Below, piece after piece: positions 9,101 through 16,941 of a DNA stretch of 61,918 bases. Position numbers and translations under genes: made by a program. Source of the DNA: Planctomycetota bacterium (GTDB taxonomy: Bacteria > Planctomycetota > UBA8108 > JACQVS01). The notes under the pieces were generated by a model that was not told the DNA's origin, searched no databases, and saw only the letters and a program-made list of their open reading frames with translations. The stretch lies in assembly GCA_028280485.1 (NCBI GenBank), contig JANQLS010000034.1, positions 1 to 61,918 of the forward strand, written 5' to 3'. The stretch's first letter is position 1; each line of letters starts with the position of its first letter.

Positions 9101-9545
9101 TGCCATTCGCTTTCGGTAGGTCATCGGAAGTGACGAGCTCCGGTAGAATTCCGTACTTACTGGGACCGAAGATGGCGCTTTGTAGCGCGAGTAGAAAGAG
9201 AGCAGCGAGCAAAAAACCAAAACTCGCATCGGACTCATTCAAAGATAAACCGAAGGTACCCAAGGCGAGAACCCCGAGCTCCAACCATCGCATGGCGATC
9301 GTGATCGTTCTCTTGCTGAACTTATCCGCCAATTGACCCGCGATCGTCGAAAATAAAATAAAGGGAAGGATGAAGACAACTAAGGCCCCCAAGGTGATGT
9401 TGACGAAGACTTGATTGTCGTCGGGGCTAGCAAATCTCTCGAGGGCGAGAGCAAAGAGGATTGCTTTGAAAGCATTGTCATTGAAGGCGCCCAAAAATTG
9501 GGTCACCATCAAATTCCAAAAACCGCGCGAATTACAAAGTGCCAT
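6129..9545 (-). CDS. MFS transporter / acyltransferase / acyl-ACP synthetase fusion (LplT-Aas-like)
   Basis: A 1138-aa three-domain membrane protein. Residues 1 to about 415 form an MFS permease resembling lysophospholipid transporter LplT (opening LMVTQFLGAFNDNAFK). Residues about 430-630 form a PlsC-type acyltransferase with the HX4D motif in ANHVSFVDG and the FAEGQISRTG block. Residues about 640-1138 form an AMP-binding acyl-CoA/ACP synthetase with FSSGSTGEPKG, GYGTTECSP and YITGDIARMD. In Enterobacteria, LplT flips lysophospholipid inward and Aas re-acylates it, encoded by adjacent genes; here all three are one polypeptide. The likely role is lysophospholipid salvage and membrane repair. 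The gene stands alone, with palindromic repeats beyond both ends. Confidence 0.9.
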   Translation of the reverse strand: MALCNSRGFWNLMVTQFLGAFNDNAFKAILFALALERFASPDDNQVFVNITLGALVVFILPFILFSTIAGQLADKFSKRTITIAMRWLELGVLALGTFGLSLNESDASFGFLLAALFLLALQSAIFGPSKYGILPELVTSDDLPKANGIIELSSFVAIIAGTVIFFSLTAAVENKVILGQSLLVLSVIGLFVSFGIGKVPAQDSKRKLTWNPIPELKQTLSVILPARALRRTVVGVAIFWTLAVIVDFSLLFLGRKLLGEEASADAVTQAVGNMRGILGVGIGVGSMLAGFLCDKKPELGLVPLGSLGMGLFILLLSVTTNAWWAYGFLAALGLMGGFFIVPLNVLIQQDAPDADKGRVIAGSNLLTFLVTLVALVVLYLLLGMLQLDVRIIVGSLGVLAIAGTIYSFWLLPDSFFRFLFWLVIRLVYRIRIIGKENLPLKGPALIVANHVSFVDGLLVLASTHRFVRFMVYSGFTRIPGLQWLAKTLKVIPISTEDGPRAIVKSLKEATESLNRGELVCIFAEGQISRTGQLLPFRGGMEKILKGTDAPIIPVHLDRVWGSIFSFKGRKFFWKMPSKVPYPVTISFGEPLANDTPVDEVRQRVQELSSEAFPHRKQDLKPLPYAFARHCRWHPFSLAVADSSGAKLSNAGMMIGSVAIARQMMKVLKSEPMVGLLLPPSVGASLANVAGNLLGKPVVNFNYTVGEEVLQSAAKQCGISKIITSKRFIQKAKVKVPGEAIYLEDLKEEIGSYERLEAMVVAFSPEFVLRRYFRVKSMDMDDVLTVIFSSGSTGEPKGIQLTHFNVLSNVDAAAQGFNFQTDDKLIGILPFFHSTGYTVTLWTPLLTGMAVIYHPNPLDAKTVGKLAGGYKATVLVATPTFLQGYTRRCKPEDFSHLRYAVVGAEKLSDAVRLGFKDKFGIEPLEGYGTTECSPLVSVNVPDFEQEGEKQVGTKQGIGHPLPGVSVKIVHPETMEPLTVGKEGLLLVKGPNIMKGYLGKPELTQEVIQNGWYITGDIARMDSEGFLTLTDRLSRFAKIGGEMVPHLKVEEALNGLLEETEKVLVVTSIPDEKKGERLAVVHVLDETKLKRVIDGLPSSGLPNLFLPRADSFVYTEEIPVLGTGKVDLRGVRQLAVEALG

Positions 9546-9759
9546 AACTACAGAGATCCAATACGAGACAAATGATCATTGGATATGAACATTTTATGCG
9601 CTCTCAAGGAGCTTGAATTCAAAAATTAAATTTGCCCGATTCGTCTTCCATCACGCGGGTGTTAATAAGCTCTTAATGATAGTCAATGTGTGTACAAATT
9701 TTAAAATAAATAGTAAGTGGAATTATGGATGAGCATTTCTTTGCGTCACGACCTTGTAG

Positions 9760-9780
9760 GGGCAGGGCTAGCCCCTGCCC
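9760..9780. repeat. GC-rich short palindrome
   Basis: GGGCAGGG and CCCTGCCC arms (9760-9767, 9773-9780) around CTAGC. This is a compact hairpin unlike the AGCCCG-type repeats 40 nt away. It lies in the 384-nt intergenic stretch 9546-9929, which holds no gene. The part near 9600-9720 is AT-rich and may carry the promoter of the fusion gene, but no clear -10/-35 pair was found. Confidence 0.6.
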
Positions 9781-9816
9781 GATTTCTGGAAACGCTTTGC
9801 GGTTTTTAGCTTCACT

Positions 9817-9890
9817 TTAACTAGCCCGAAGCGCTAGCGAGGGGCCATTCTAGTTGAGCTGGCCCCTCGCTAGCGCTTCGGGCTAGTTAA
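9817..9890. repeat. Palindromic repeat hairpin, GAAGCGCTAGCGAGGGGCC
   Basis: Perfect 30-bp arms (9817-9846, 9861-9890) close a 14-nt loop, giving a very stable hairpin 39 nt after the stop of the DUF3187 gene. It carries the same TTAACTAGCCCGAAGCGCTA outer sequence as the copies near 5971 and 16477. Confidence 0.92.
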
Positions 9891-9929
9891 GTTCGACATT
9901 TTAAAATCTAAAGCCTCAGAGTATCCGGC

Positions 9930-11153
9930 CTATTTTGAACCAAAGTCCCAGCCAAAATTCGCCAAAAAGGTCACATCCGGGGAGGTGACCTCGATCACAT
10001 CTTCGAATACTGCGATCATGCCATAAGTTCTTGGGGTAACCTGAAAACGAAGTCCTAATCCTACTTGTAAATAATTTCGCTCAAAGAGATGGAGCGGACT
10101 TCCATCGACGATGTTTTCTGCGGCATCAAACTGGGCAATCAAGGAACAGCTGGAATAAAACTGCCATTCAAGCGCACCGGCAAATACGGGAGTTGAATGA
10201 ATTTTTAGCCCCTGGTCTTGCAATCTGCGAGGAGTATGGAGGACTCGTAAATCCGCCGAGAGATAGAGCGAAAAGTCACCCCAAGATTTTTCAAAGAGCA
10301 AACCCACTCCCCCCTCAAGCGTACCGGAACCCGACCACACTCGGCTCCGCCCTGTAGGGAGCTCCAAGCCTGCCCGCAAGGCGAGACCAAATTGATCGAT
10401 CCCGTCTTCGAGGACTTGCAATTTGAGTTGGATCGGAACATCTCCAAAATTAAAATCCCGCTGCCCCTCATTGATGATGTTCCTGTTGTTGATAAACACG
10501 CGTTCGTTATAACGAAAGTCTCGCCTTTGATCTTCAGTTAAGCCGGTCGTGTTGTGAAAGCTTTTGATGATGGGATCGAGGAAGCCATTCCCACTTGTAA
10601 TAAAGGGAAATTCGATAGAAAGCTCTATTTTCTCTCCTAAACCGTATCGGAGATGAAGAGCGGACCTAAGAACCTCTCCATCGTAAAACGAAAAGTCTCG
10701 TTTCACCTGATCTGCACGCTGCAAGCTGGCATAACTCAGCCGAAACTCCGTCTGAAACTGACCTTTTTTCAGAGCTTGGGCTCTCTCAAGCTGGGGTTGA
10801 TAAAAGGGAATGTAAAAGGGATGAATGTTTCTGAAGGCAAGAGGGCCGCGGTGAAACTTCGTCACTTCCAAGGGAAGCGATCGTGAGACCTGAGGAAGGC
10901 TGGAATCGTCTCTCAAAGACTCAGGGGGCGGTGAATCTGTTGGTTCGGAGACGGGTTCAGGTTCTTGGTCACCCAGAGAATTATTCTGCGGTGTTTCTTT
11001 TGAATCTTTCTGAGTTTCTTTCTGATCTTCAGAAGCGAGGGGGAATGGAGTGAAGCCGAAGGCCAGAATTAAAACCAAGAGAGGTCCGATAATGTTTCGG
11101 CGACCTTGGAGGAAGAGGATATCGAATTTGCTGATGTTCCCCTCGTTCCTCAC
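9930..11153 (-). CDS. DUF3187-family outer-membrane-type protein
   Basis: An exported protein of about 407 aa. A hydrophobic signal segment (about 18-42, GPLLVLILAFGFTPFPLAS) is followed by an acidic, Gln/Ser/Pro-rich linker (to about 100). A DUF3187-like beta-strand-rich domain then begins FRNIHPFYIPFYQPQ and includes LRYGLGEKIELSIEFPFIT. The protein ends in alternating strands (FLANFGWDFGSK), as expected for an outer-membrane barrel; no function is known for the family. I chose the GTG at 11153 because GGAGG lies 8 nt before it. An in-frame TTG at 11168 is the alternative. The gene begins about 30 nt after the RlmI-like gene, so it probably shares its transcript. Confidence 0.75.
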   Translation of the reverse strand: MRNEGNISKFDILFLQGRRNIIGPLLVLILAFGFTPFPLASEDQKETQKDSKETPQNNSLGDQEPEPVSEPTDSPPPESLRDDSSLPQVSRSLPLEVTKFHRGPLAFRNIHPFYIPFYQPQLERAQALKKGQFQTEFRLSYASLQRADQVKRDFSFYDGEVLRSALHLRYGLGEKIELSIEFPFITSGNGFLDPIIKSFHNTTGLTEDQRRDFRYNERVFINNRNIINEGQRDFNFGDVPIQLKLQVLEDGIDQFGLALRAGLELPTGRSRVWSGSGTLEGGVGLLFEKSWGDFSLYLSADLRVLHTPRRLQDQGLKIHSTPVFAGALEWQFYSSCSLIAQFDAAENIVDGSPLHLFERNYLQVGLGLRFQVTPRTYGMIAVFEDVIEVTSPDVTFLANFGWDFGSK

Positions 11154-11182
11154 AAACACAACCTCCAAATCGGACCAACGGT

Positions 11183-12421
11183 TTAGTCGACAGCCTTAAA
11201 AATTCTCACCTTCAAGTATTCCATTTCCGGGGATTGAGGGCAGGTTGGGCAATCAGGCCCCAGACCGCCCTTCTCAACGAGCCTCAGCTTCCGGTCTAAA
11301 CCGACCAATGCATCGGCGAGTTGACGATCGAACTCCACGGCACTCAGTTGGTGACGATTCGAAGCCATGAAGAGGACACCCGAAGGAGCTAACAGCGCCA
11401 CGGCATCCCGAAACAATTGCCCCAAATCTTTCTTCATCGACCAGGAAGCTGCTCTCGCTGCGGAATACGTAGGTGGATCTACGATAATTAAATCGTACTG
11501 CTCACCTTCCTCTAACGCTCGTTTTAAAAACCGCCCTACATCTGAAGCTTCAAAGCGATGTTCTTCTGGATCCAAGCCGGCATGCTCAAAATTTGCTCGT
11601 GCCCACTTCAAAACACCGGAGGAAAGGTCGACACTCGTGACTCTTTTAGCTCCCGATAGAGCCGCAACGACCGACAAGCTTCCGGTATAAGCAAAGGTGT
11701 TTAAAACCTCCGCTCCATGGCAAAAACGCGGCAGTCGCCAGCGATGTTCCCTCAGATCTGTAAATAAACCCACATTCAATCCCGCGATGGGATGAACCTC
11801 AAAGGGAACTCCATTTTCTTTGACGAGATACTTCTGAGGAGGTTCCTCACCAAAGACCACCGATTGCGTCGGCTTTCCCGGCTTCGCGGCATCTCGGGAT
11901 CGAACTTTTTGTAGGATTCCTTGAGGCCAGGGCTTCCCATCCTCGGTTTTTAAGCCCATTTTTGTCGCCTGATCCGCGATGGCTTCGGCGAATCGGCTCC
12001 CCCATTCGCGAAGTCCTTTGCTATAGACGTACTGAACGATGTAAGGCCCTAAAGCTTCCTGAGTGATTCCCGAAACTCCATCTCCCTCTCCGTGCACCAG
12101 ACGAAAAGCACTATCGACGACTCGATTTTGACCGATAAGGCCAATTTGCTTCCTCCAGTTCAGAGCCTGGCGAGCTTGCCGAGCGAGGAAGGCATCATCG
12201 AGGCGTTCAAACTCTTCCCAAGTCCAAATTCGAACGAGATCATTTTCGGGATCGGCGACTCCGCGAGCGAGAAAATCTCCTTGGGAATCGACAAGATCTA
12301 AAGTTCGGCCGGGATGTTGGGTAACGGTGCTCGAATCGAGGGAAGAGATGGAGAGATTGGGACGGCGCTCCAGCACCTGGGAAACCAGCTTTTGGGGGAT
12401 GGTGAGAGCACTGGGAGGCAT
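11183..12421 (-). CDS. Class I SAM-dependent rRNA methyltransferase, RlmI-like
   Basis: A protein of about 412 aa. The N-terminal PUA-like part contains DLVDSQGDFLARGVADPEND, and the central region VHGEGDGVSGITQEALGPYIVQ is a hallmark of the YccW/RlmI (COG1092) family. The Rossmann SAM-binding motif is LNTFAYTGSLSVVAALSGA. The catalytic-region motif is IIVDPPTYS. RlmI makes m5C in 23S rRNA; relatives of this architecture methylate rRNA cytosine or guanine. The exact site here is unknown. A reading frame continues to an ATG at 12499, adding 26 residues with no family similarity, so I prefer the inner ATG. It lies about 150 nt downstream of a 32-aa basic, ribosomal-protein-like gene on the same strand. 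Confidence 0.85.
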   Translation of the reverse strand: MPPSALTIPQKLVSQVLERRPNLSISSLDSSTVTQHPGRTLDLVDSQGDFLARGVADPENDLVRIWTWEEFERLDDAFLARQARQALNWRKQIGLIGQNRVVDSAFRLVHGEGDGVSGITQEALGPYIVQYVYSKGLREWGSRFAEAIADQATKMGLKTEDGKPWPQGILQKVRSRDAAKPGKPTQSVVFGEEPPQKYLVKENGVPFEVHPIAGLNVGLFTDLREHRWRLPRFCHGAEVLNTFAYTGSLSVVAALSGAKRVTSVDLSSGVLKWARANFEHAGLDPEEHRFEASDVGRFLKRALEEGEQYDLIIVDPPTYSAARAASWSMKKDLGQLFRDAVALLAPSGVLFMASNRHQLSAVEFDRQLADALVGLDRKLRLVEKGGLGPDCPTCPQSPEMEYLKVRIFKAVD

Positions 12422-12572
12422 CAGATCTTCGTCTGGGGAGGAAGGGTAAAAAAGAAGGGAGGGGTAAAACCCTCCCTGAATCTTATAGCGTTCCTGCAAT
12501 GAAGTTAAGGAACGATGAGGTCTCTGCTTGAAGCTCAGTGTTCAATTGAACTCTGACTGGAGATAATCAGTC

Positions 12573-12671
12573 TTACCAAGATCGTTTATCTTTTCCGCGA
12601 GCAGGCTTACGACCTTTATTGGCTTTTTTCGTTCTGAATTTCAAGCGATAGGTACGGCGTTTCTTAGCCAT
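12573..12671 (-). CDS. 32-aa highly basic small protein, ribosomal-protein-like
   Basis: A short open frame, easily missed. It starts at ATG 12671 with a textbook AAAGGAG 6 nt upstream and ends at TAA 12573. The product begins MAKKRRTYRLKFRTKKANKG and ends RGKDKRSW. About half of its 32 residues are Lys or Arg and none are acidic except Asp28, giving a strongly positive protein with no hydrophobic core. This composition is typical of small ribosomal proteins (bL34, bL36 and Thx-like peptides), but the sequence does not match bL34 (no NRKRSKxxGFRARM pattern). Its neighbour is an rRNA methyltransferase gene on the same strand. I infer an rRNA-binding accessory protein. Confidence 0.7.
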   Translation of the reverse strand: MAKKRRTYRLKFRTKKANKGRKPARGKDKRSW

Positions 12672-12804
12672 AGTGAACTCCTTTAAGCCCATTCTTGGAT
12701 TGCTGAGGGCCTCGATTAAAGCTATGGAATATCAATTCGAATCGAAGAATGTATCCCACTTCCACTCCTGGAACAAGAGAATTTCACTCACAAAGCTCTA
12801 CTTA

Positions 12805-14964
12805 TCAGGGACTGAGGGAAAATCTCCGAAATTCCCAGGCTCCCAACTCCACCTCCACCTCTTTAGAATCCAAGCTGACTTTGAGCCCCTTCACCGGAGT
12901 TTCCGACAAATTCACCAAGATGCAGACCCTCTTTTCGCTCTTCTCTTTACCGGTAAATCCCACCCCCTGAACCGAGGAGTTGGACTCCAATTGAAGGGGA
13001 ACTCTTTGAAGGCCCAAAATCTCCTTTTGAATCTCGCTGAATCCCTTGAGAGTTTTTGACCAAGCCTCAAGATGAGCCCGTCCCCCCGGCTCCCCTTCGA
13101 TATAAACTCCGGAGGCTCCGTGGATCAGCGCGAGGCCCAATTGAAGCTCGTTGAGTTGCCAAGAAGCGGTCAACTTAATTTCAGCCAAGACGGGAGTCGA
13201 TCCCGCCGAGCGAACAAATTGACTCAACCTCTGAGAAAAATCTGAAAGTGAGGGCCAGTTGAGAAGTCTCTTTCCCTCCTGACTCAAGATGACAGCATCG
13301 GCAGTGTCTAAGTAATGCCCCCAAACCTTCGCCACTTGAGGAGTCGGCTCAGAAAGCTCCCCCCTAAACTTGAACAACAGGAGTCGTGAGTCTACGGCTG
13401 AAAGAATATCTCTCAGTTGTCGTAATTGGGCGGGAGATAACATCGACATGGAACGGGCGTCGTAAGTACCCAGCAAATAAGATGAGACGGTCGAAAGCCC
13501 ACTGAGGGACTCAACCCAAGATTGAGCCGTCGCGAATTGAGCAAAGTCCGTGACTTGACTCAGATCAACCGCAAATTCCCCCTGACTCTTTAAAACCTCG
13601 CGGGTCAGGGCTGAACCATGAGGGTGATCGGAGTAATAACGTTCTTCATGAAAAACAGGAAAGGCTTTGTCTTCAGAAATCAACTGGCCATCGACAAAGC
13701 GCCAAGTTCGTTGAGAACTTGGCGATTGTTGTGGAGGACGTAAAACGGAGGTCAGTCGGTACAGATCTAATGTGGAATTTGGATCTTGAGCCACCACGGA
13801 ATTCAGTCGAAGGCGGTCGAGATCCACGACTCCTTTTCCAGTGATTTCAAGCTCGACTCGAACCCTCGGCTGGGCGGCCGCCCCATCACTTCTTAAGGCG
13901 ACTTCAGCTACAACCACATCCGCTTTTTGCTCGGTCCATTCTTCCGTGATCGATTGAATTAAAATCTGAGACACTTTTCCTACGGGAACCCATTGCCCTT
14001 TGATCCATTCGGTCAGTCGAACCGACCATTCAAGGTCTTGCCCCTTCCCCTTGAAATAAGCTGAGAACGTGTACGACCCCGGAGTCAGAGATAATTCGGC
14101 AGACTTCAAGACCAAGGGCATCTTTTCATCTACATGCGCCCTCAAGGAAGGACCACCGTCAAAGGCTTTCTCACCAGTGATGAACCAAGCGGGGCTCGCC
14201 TTTTTAAATACCGAATGGATCTTCCAAAAACCTAAACCCTGATCAAAATCACCCAAGCATATTTCGTTGTCAGACTTTTCGGAGATTTCAGTTTTTCCTA
14301 TCAAGGGAAGATCAGCGATAAATTCCTTCGACTTTTGTAGCTGAAAACTATCGAGGTGAACTTCAATTTCTTGCGAAGGAAGATACGCAGATTCGATTTG
14401 AATCGAGGCGATGCTCTTTCTCAGAGTTTGGGGGAGAAGATCGAGATCAAATTCCAATGGAGTCGCTTCTCGTCGGGCAGTATAGCCACTGTAGATAAAG
14501 CGTTGCCCCGGTCTTCGACCAAGAAAAAACACGCGTAAAGGAACTGGAGCTCCGTCGGTTTTAACGATGAACGAAAACCATCGATGTTGCGAAAAGTCTG
14601 AAGGAAAAACACCAGGGCGACAAAACATTCGCCCTCCGACGAGGGGCTTGAGAACGAGGCGATAGGAAGAATTGCCTTCAAAGCCAAAAGTGGGATCGAG
14701 ATTTCCTCCCCCCCAGGGGATAGCTTCCGTTTTCTCGTATTCAAATCCTTCCAAAAGAACAGTATCAGAGTTGAGATCAACTTGACGTTGAAAGTTTCCG
14801 AGAGGTTGCTGGCTGAGGTCGAGCTTCTTAGGGGGAACTTTTTCCTCAGGTTTATCGGAGGGCTCAGGTCGAAAAATAATTAAGGCCGCAACTCCAACGA
14901 CGATCAAGCTCAAGAAGAGAAGAGATTCTTTGCGAACTTTTCCGGAATGACGATCGTTCACCAT
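12805..14964 (-). CDS. Membrane-anchored protein with carbohydrate-binding-like and TIM-barrel-like regions
   Basis: A 719-aa protein with one N-terminal transmembrane helix (about 14-31, LLFLSLIVVGVAALIIF). A Pro/Lys linker follows, then two beta-sandwich-like segments. One is about 65-215, with LEGFEYEKTEAIPWGGGNLD. The other is about 230-390, with LGDFDQGLGFWKIHS and LTPGSYTFSAYFKGKG, which resembles family 4/9 carbohydrate-binding modules. The C-terminal half (about 440-680) contains YYSDHPHGSALTREVLKS, TADAVILSQEGKRLL and LIHGASGVYIEG, which reads like a TIM barrel of a glycoside-hydrolase type. No catalytic residues could be assigned. It is probably anchored in the membrane facing the periplasm. 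It appears monocistronic. The start is ATG. Confidence 0.65.
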   Translation of the reverse strand: MVNDRHSGKVRKESLLFLSLIVVGVAALIIFRPEPSDKPEEKVPPKKLDLSQQPLGNFQRQVDLNSDTVLLEGFEYEKTEAIPWGGGNLDPTFGFEGNSSYRLVLKPLVGGRMFCRPGVFPSDFSQHRWFSFIVKTDGAPVPLRVFFLGRRPGQRFIYSGYTARREATPLEFDLDLLPQTLRKSIASIQIESAYLPSQEIEVHLDSFQLQKSKEFIADLPLIGKTEISEKSDNEICLGDFDQGLGFWKIHSVFKKASPAWFITGEKAFDGGPSLRAHVDEKMPLVLKSAELSLTPGSYTFSAYFKGKGQDLEWSVRLTEWIKGQWVPVGKVSQILIQSITEEWTEQKADVVVAEVALRSDGAAAQPRVRVELEITGKGVVDLDRLRLNSVVAQDPNSTLDLYRLTSVLRPPQQSPSSQRTWRFVDGQLISEDKAFPVFHEERYYSDHPHGSALTREVLKSQGEFAVDLSQVTDFAQFATAQSWVESLSGLSTVSSYLLGTYDARSMSMLSPAQLRQLRDILSAVDSRLLLFKFRGELSEPTPQVAKVWGHYLDTADAVILSQEGKRLLNWPSLSDFSQRLSQFVRSAGSTPVLAEIKLTASWQLNELQLGLALIHGASGVYIEGEPGGRAHLEAWSKTLKGFSEIQKEILGLQRVPLQLESNSSVQGVGFTGKEKSEKRVCILVNLSETPVKGLKVSLDSKEVEVELGAWEFRRFSLSP

Positions 14965-15132
14965 GGTGTATTGATACCGGTTCGGTAAGGGTTGATTGAC
15001 GTGTATTCAGTTTTTACTCCACACGGAGTCCTACCCTTAAATCGGCTGATTCGATTGTGTTTTTAAACAGAAACAAATCGAAAACTCGGTCATGAACGTT
15101 GGCTCGAAGAGCCTACGCGCAGGGCTTGAAGC

Positions 15133-16329
15133 TCAACTGGAGTACACTGAGTTGGCAGCGCTCACTCCACCACTAAAATCACCCTGAATCTTTAAATCAT
15201 TGAGAACCGACTCCAATGCAGCCAAAAAGAAGATCACGTGCTCTTGCTTGGAGGATTCACCCATCAATCCGATTCGCCAGATCTTGCCACTGAAGGCCCC
15301 GAGGCCAGCCCCTATTTCGATATTGAATTGTTCGAGTAATCTCTTTCGAACTTCAGCATCGGGAATTCCTTCGGGAATGGAAACGGGATTCAACATCGGC
15401 AAGCGTTGAGAAGCATCGGAGATCGACATCGAAAATCCCATCGCCTCCAATCCTGAGACCATGGCTTTTGAATTGAGGCGATGACGCTCAAAACGTTGTT
15501 CCAATCCTTCTTCAAGGACGAGGGCTAAAGCTTCGTGGATGGCGTAGTTCATCGAGATGGGCGCGGTGTGATGGTAAGCGCGCTTCCCCTCTGCCCAGTA
15601 ATTGTCGATGAGAGTGAGATCGAGATACCAACTGTCGATGGGGCTCTTGCGATTTCTCACTTTTTCCATCGCACGAGGGCTGAGGGTGAGTGGAGCTAAG
15701 CCCGGCGGGCAACTGAGACATTTTTGAGTTCCCGAATAGCAAGCATCGATCGACCAGTCGTCGATCTTTAATTCAGCGCCTGCGAAGGAGGTCACGGCAT
15801 CGACGATGAAGAGGAGATCTCGTTCTTGAGTCAACCTTCCAATCTCTTCGAGAGGCTGATGAGCCCCCGTAGAAGTCTCTGCGTGAACCAAGCAGAGTCC
15901 TGAGCTTTTAGGATGATCTTCAATCGCTTTTTGAACCTCTTCCAAAGTGATGATCTCGCCCCACTCTTTTTCGATGGGGTGAACCGTAGCTCCCCGGCGA
16001 CGAATCACCTCCGACATTCGCATCCCAAAGACACCGTTCATACCGACGATGTACTCTTCCCCCTCTTCGATGAGATTGACCAAAGCAGCTTCCATCCCCG
16101 CACTCCCCGTTCCTGAGACTGAGATCGTCATGGGATTTTCAGTTTGGAAGACTTGTCGCAAGCGATCTTGAATTCGATCCATGACTGCTAAGAACTCAGG
16201 ATCTAAATGGCCTACGACATCCATTCCTAAAGCTCGGTACACTCGTGGATGGATATTACTGGGGCCCGGTCCCATCAAGAGACGACGGGGCGGTGAGAGC
16301 GGATGTAGAGAAGAGCTCGCAGGACTCAT
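15133..16329 (-). CDS. Class V aminotransferase (alanine-glyoxylate / serine-pyruvate type)
   Basis: A PLP enzyme of about 398 aa. Family landmarks are MGPGPSNIHPRVYRALG at the N-terminus, SVSGTGSAGMEAALVN (cofactor phosphate binding), FIVDAVTSFAGAELKIDDW (Asp contacting the pyridine N), and the Schiff-base lysine in GTQKCLSCPPG. The closest functional types are alanine-glyoxylate, serine-glyoxylate and serine-pyruvate transaminases, acting in the cytoplasm in glyoxylate/serine metabolism. I chose the ATG at 16329 because TTTGGAG lies 8 nt upstream. A GTG at 16350 is the alternative. The 3' end is isolated. A perfect palindromic hairpin lies about 150 nt upstream of the start. Confidence 0.92.
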   Translation of the reverse strand: MSPASSSLHPLSPPRRLLMGPGPSNIHPRVYRALGMDVVGHLDPEFLAVMDRIQDRLRQVFQTENPMTISVSGTGSAGMEAALVNLIEEGEEYIVGMNGVFGMRMSEVIRRRGATVHPIEKEWGEIITLEEVQKAIEDHPKSSGLCLVHAETSTGAHQPLEEIGRLTQERDLLFIVDAVTSFAGAELKIDDWSIDACYSGTQKCLSCPPGLAPLTLSPRAMEKVRNRKSPIDSWYLDLTLIDNYWAEGKRAYHHTAPISMNYAIHEALALVLEEGLEQRFERHRLNSKAMVSGLEAMGFSMSISDASQRLPMLNPVSIPEGIPDAEVRKRLLEQFNIEIGAGLGAFSGKIWRIGLMGESSKQEHVIFFLAALESVLNDLKIQGDFSGGVSAANSVYSS

Positions 16330-16476
16330 CGGGGAAAACTCCAAAGGCACGGTCGAGAGATTAATAATTTTATCGGATGGTAAGAGGTAGGATTCGAGAC
16401 CTAAGTTACTGCCTTCAGAAAACCTGTAAAGGACTATGTTCGAAAGCCTCGCAAATTAATTAGAAAAGGTCTTCAT

Positions 16477-16536
16477 TTAACTAGCCCGAAGCGCTAGCGA
16501 GGGGAACTCCCCTCGCTAGCGCTTCGGGCTAGTTAA
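16477..16536. repeat. Palindromic repeat, perfect 28-bp hairpin with 4-nt loop
   Basis: TTAACTAGCCCGAAGCGCTA... arms at 16477-16504 and 16509-16536 flank AACT. This is the tightest copy of the family in the window, with no spacer between its two halves. It sits between the aminotransferase start and the candidate small RNA, on the 3' side of the latter. The gene-free stretch 16330-16941 consists of this element and the candidate RNA. Confidence 0.95.
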
Positions 16537-16577
16537 ACAAACACTTATTAAGCTGGTAGTTAAGGTCAGGTTTATGA

Positions 16578-16815
16578 ATAGACATAAAAAAACCTGGTTC
16601 TACCGTCCCCCCGGACAGAAAAACCAGGATTGTTGCCTGCTTGGGTTTCAACTGGAACTCTATTCCCCAAGCATATGAAGTATTATCGGGAAATCCCTTA
16701 GAATTCTAAAGCTCCAACTGGAAAAAAAATTTGCCCCCAGAAAAAACCCTAAAGCTTTACAAGTTAAAGCCTTAGAGTTCTATCCCTGATAGCTACCCTA
16801 CTAATACTTCAATGA
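16578..16815 (-). ncRNA. Candidate structured small RNA with its own terminator
   Basis: No reading frame explains this stretch, yet the minus strand folds well. A 9-bp closing stem (GAAGTATTA/TAATACTTC, 16802-16810 with 16677-16685) encloses an 11-bp hairpin (16749-16775, CTAAGGCTTTA loop ACTTG) and smaller stems (CTATC-AGG-GATAG, GGGA-TT-TCCC). Downstream come a TGCTTGGG/CCCAAGCA stem and an intrinsic terminator at 16586-16628. CCAGTTG occurs twice, and TAGAGTTC can pair with GAACTCTA across the molecule. A terminator pointing left here has no protein gene to serve, since the nearest minus-strand gene ends at 17530 and a plus-strand gene intervenes. I do not recognise the RNA as 6S, SRP, tmRNA or RNase P RNA. 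The 5' end is uncertain. Confidence 0.5.
16586..16628 (-). terminator. Intrinsic terminator of the candidate small RNA
   Basis: On the minus strand, CCTGGTT...CTGTCC and GGAC...AACCAGG form a roughly 16-bp stem with one mismatch and a GGGG loop, directly followed by seven T residues. The plus strand lacks a T-run, so it works leftward only. Confidence 0.75.
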
Positions 16816-16941
16816 GAGGCCAAATATCGAATCATATCTTATACTTGAAAGGTTTCCTTTTGCTTATAGGAAGAAGAAAAGGGCCCTATTTGAGCTCGTC
16901 CCAGCGGATCCACAACCGATCAGCTCATTCAGGAGAGAGGT

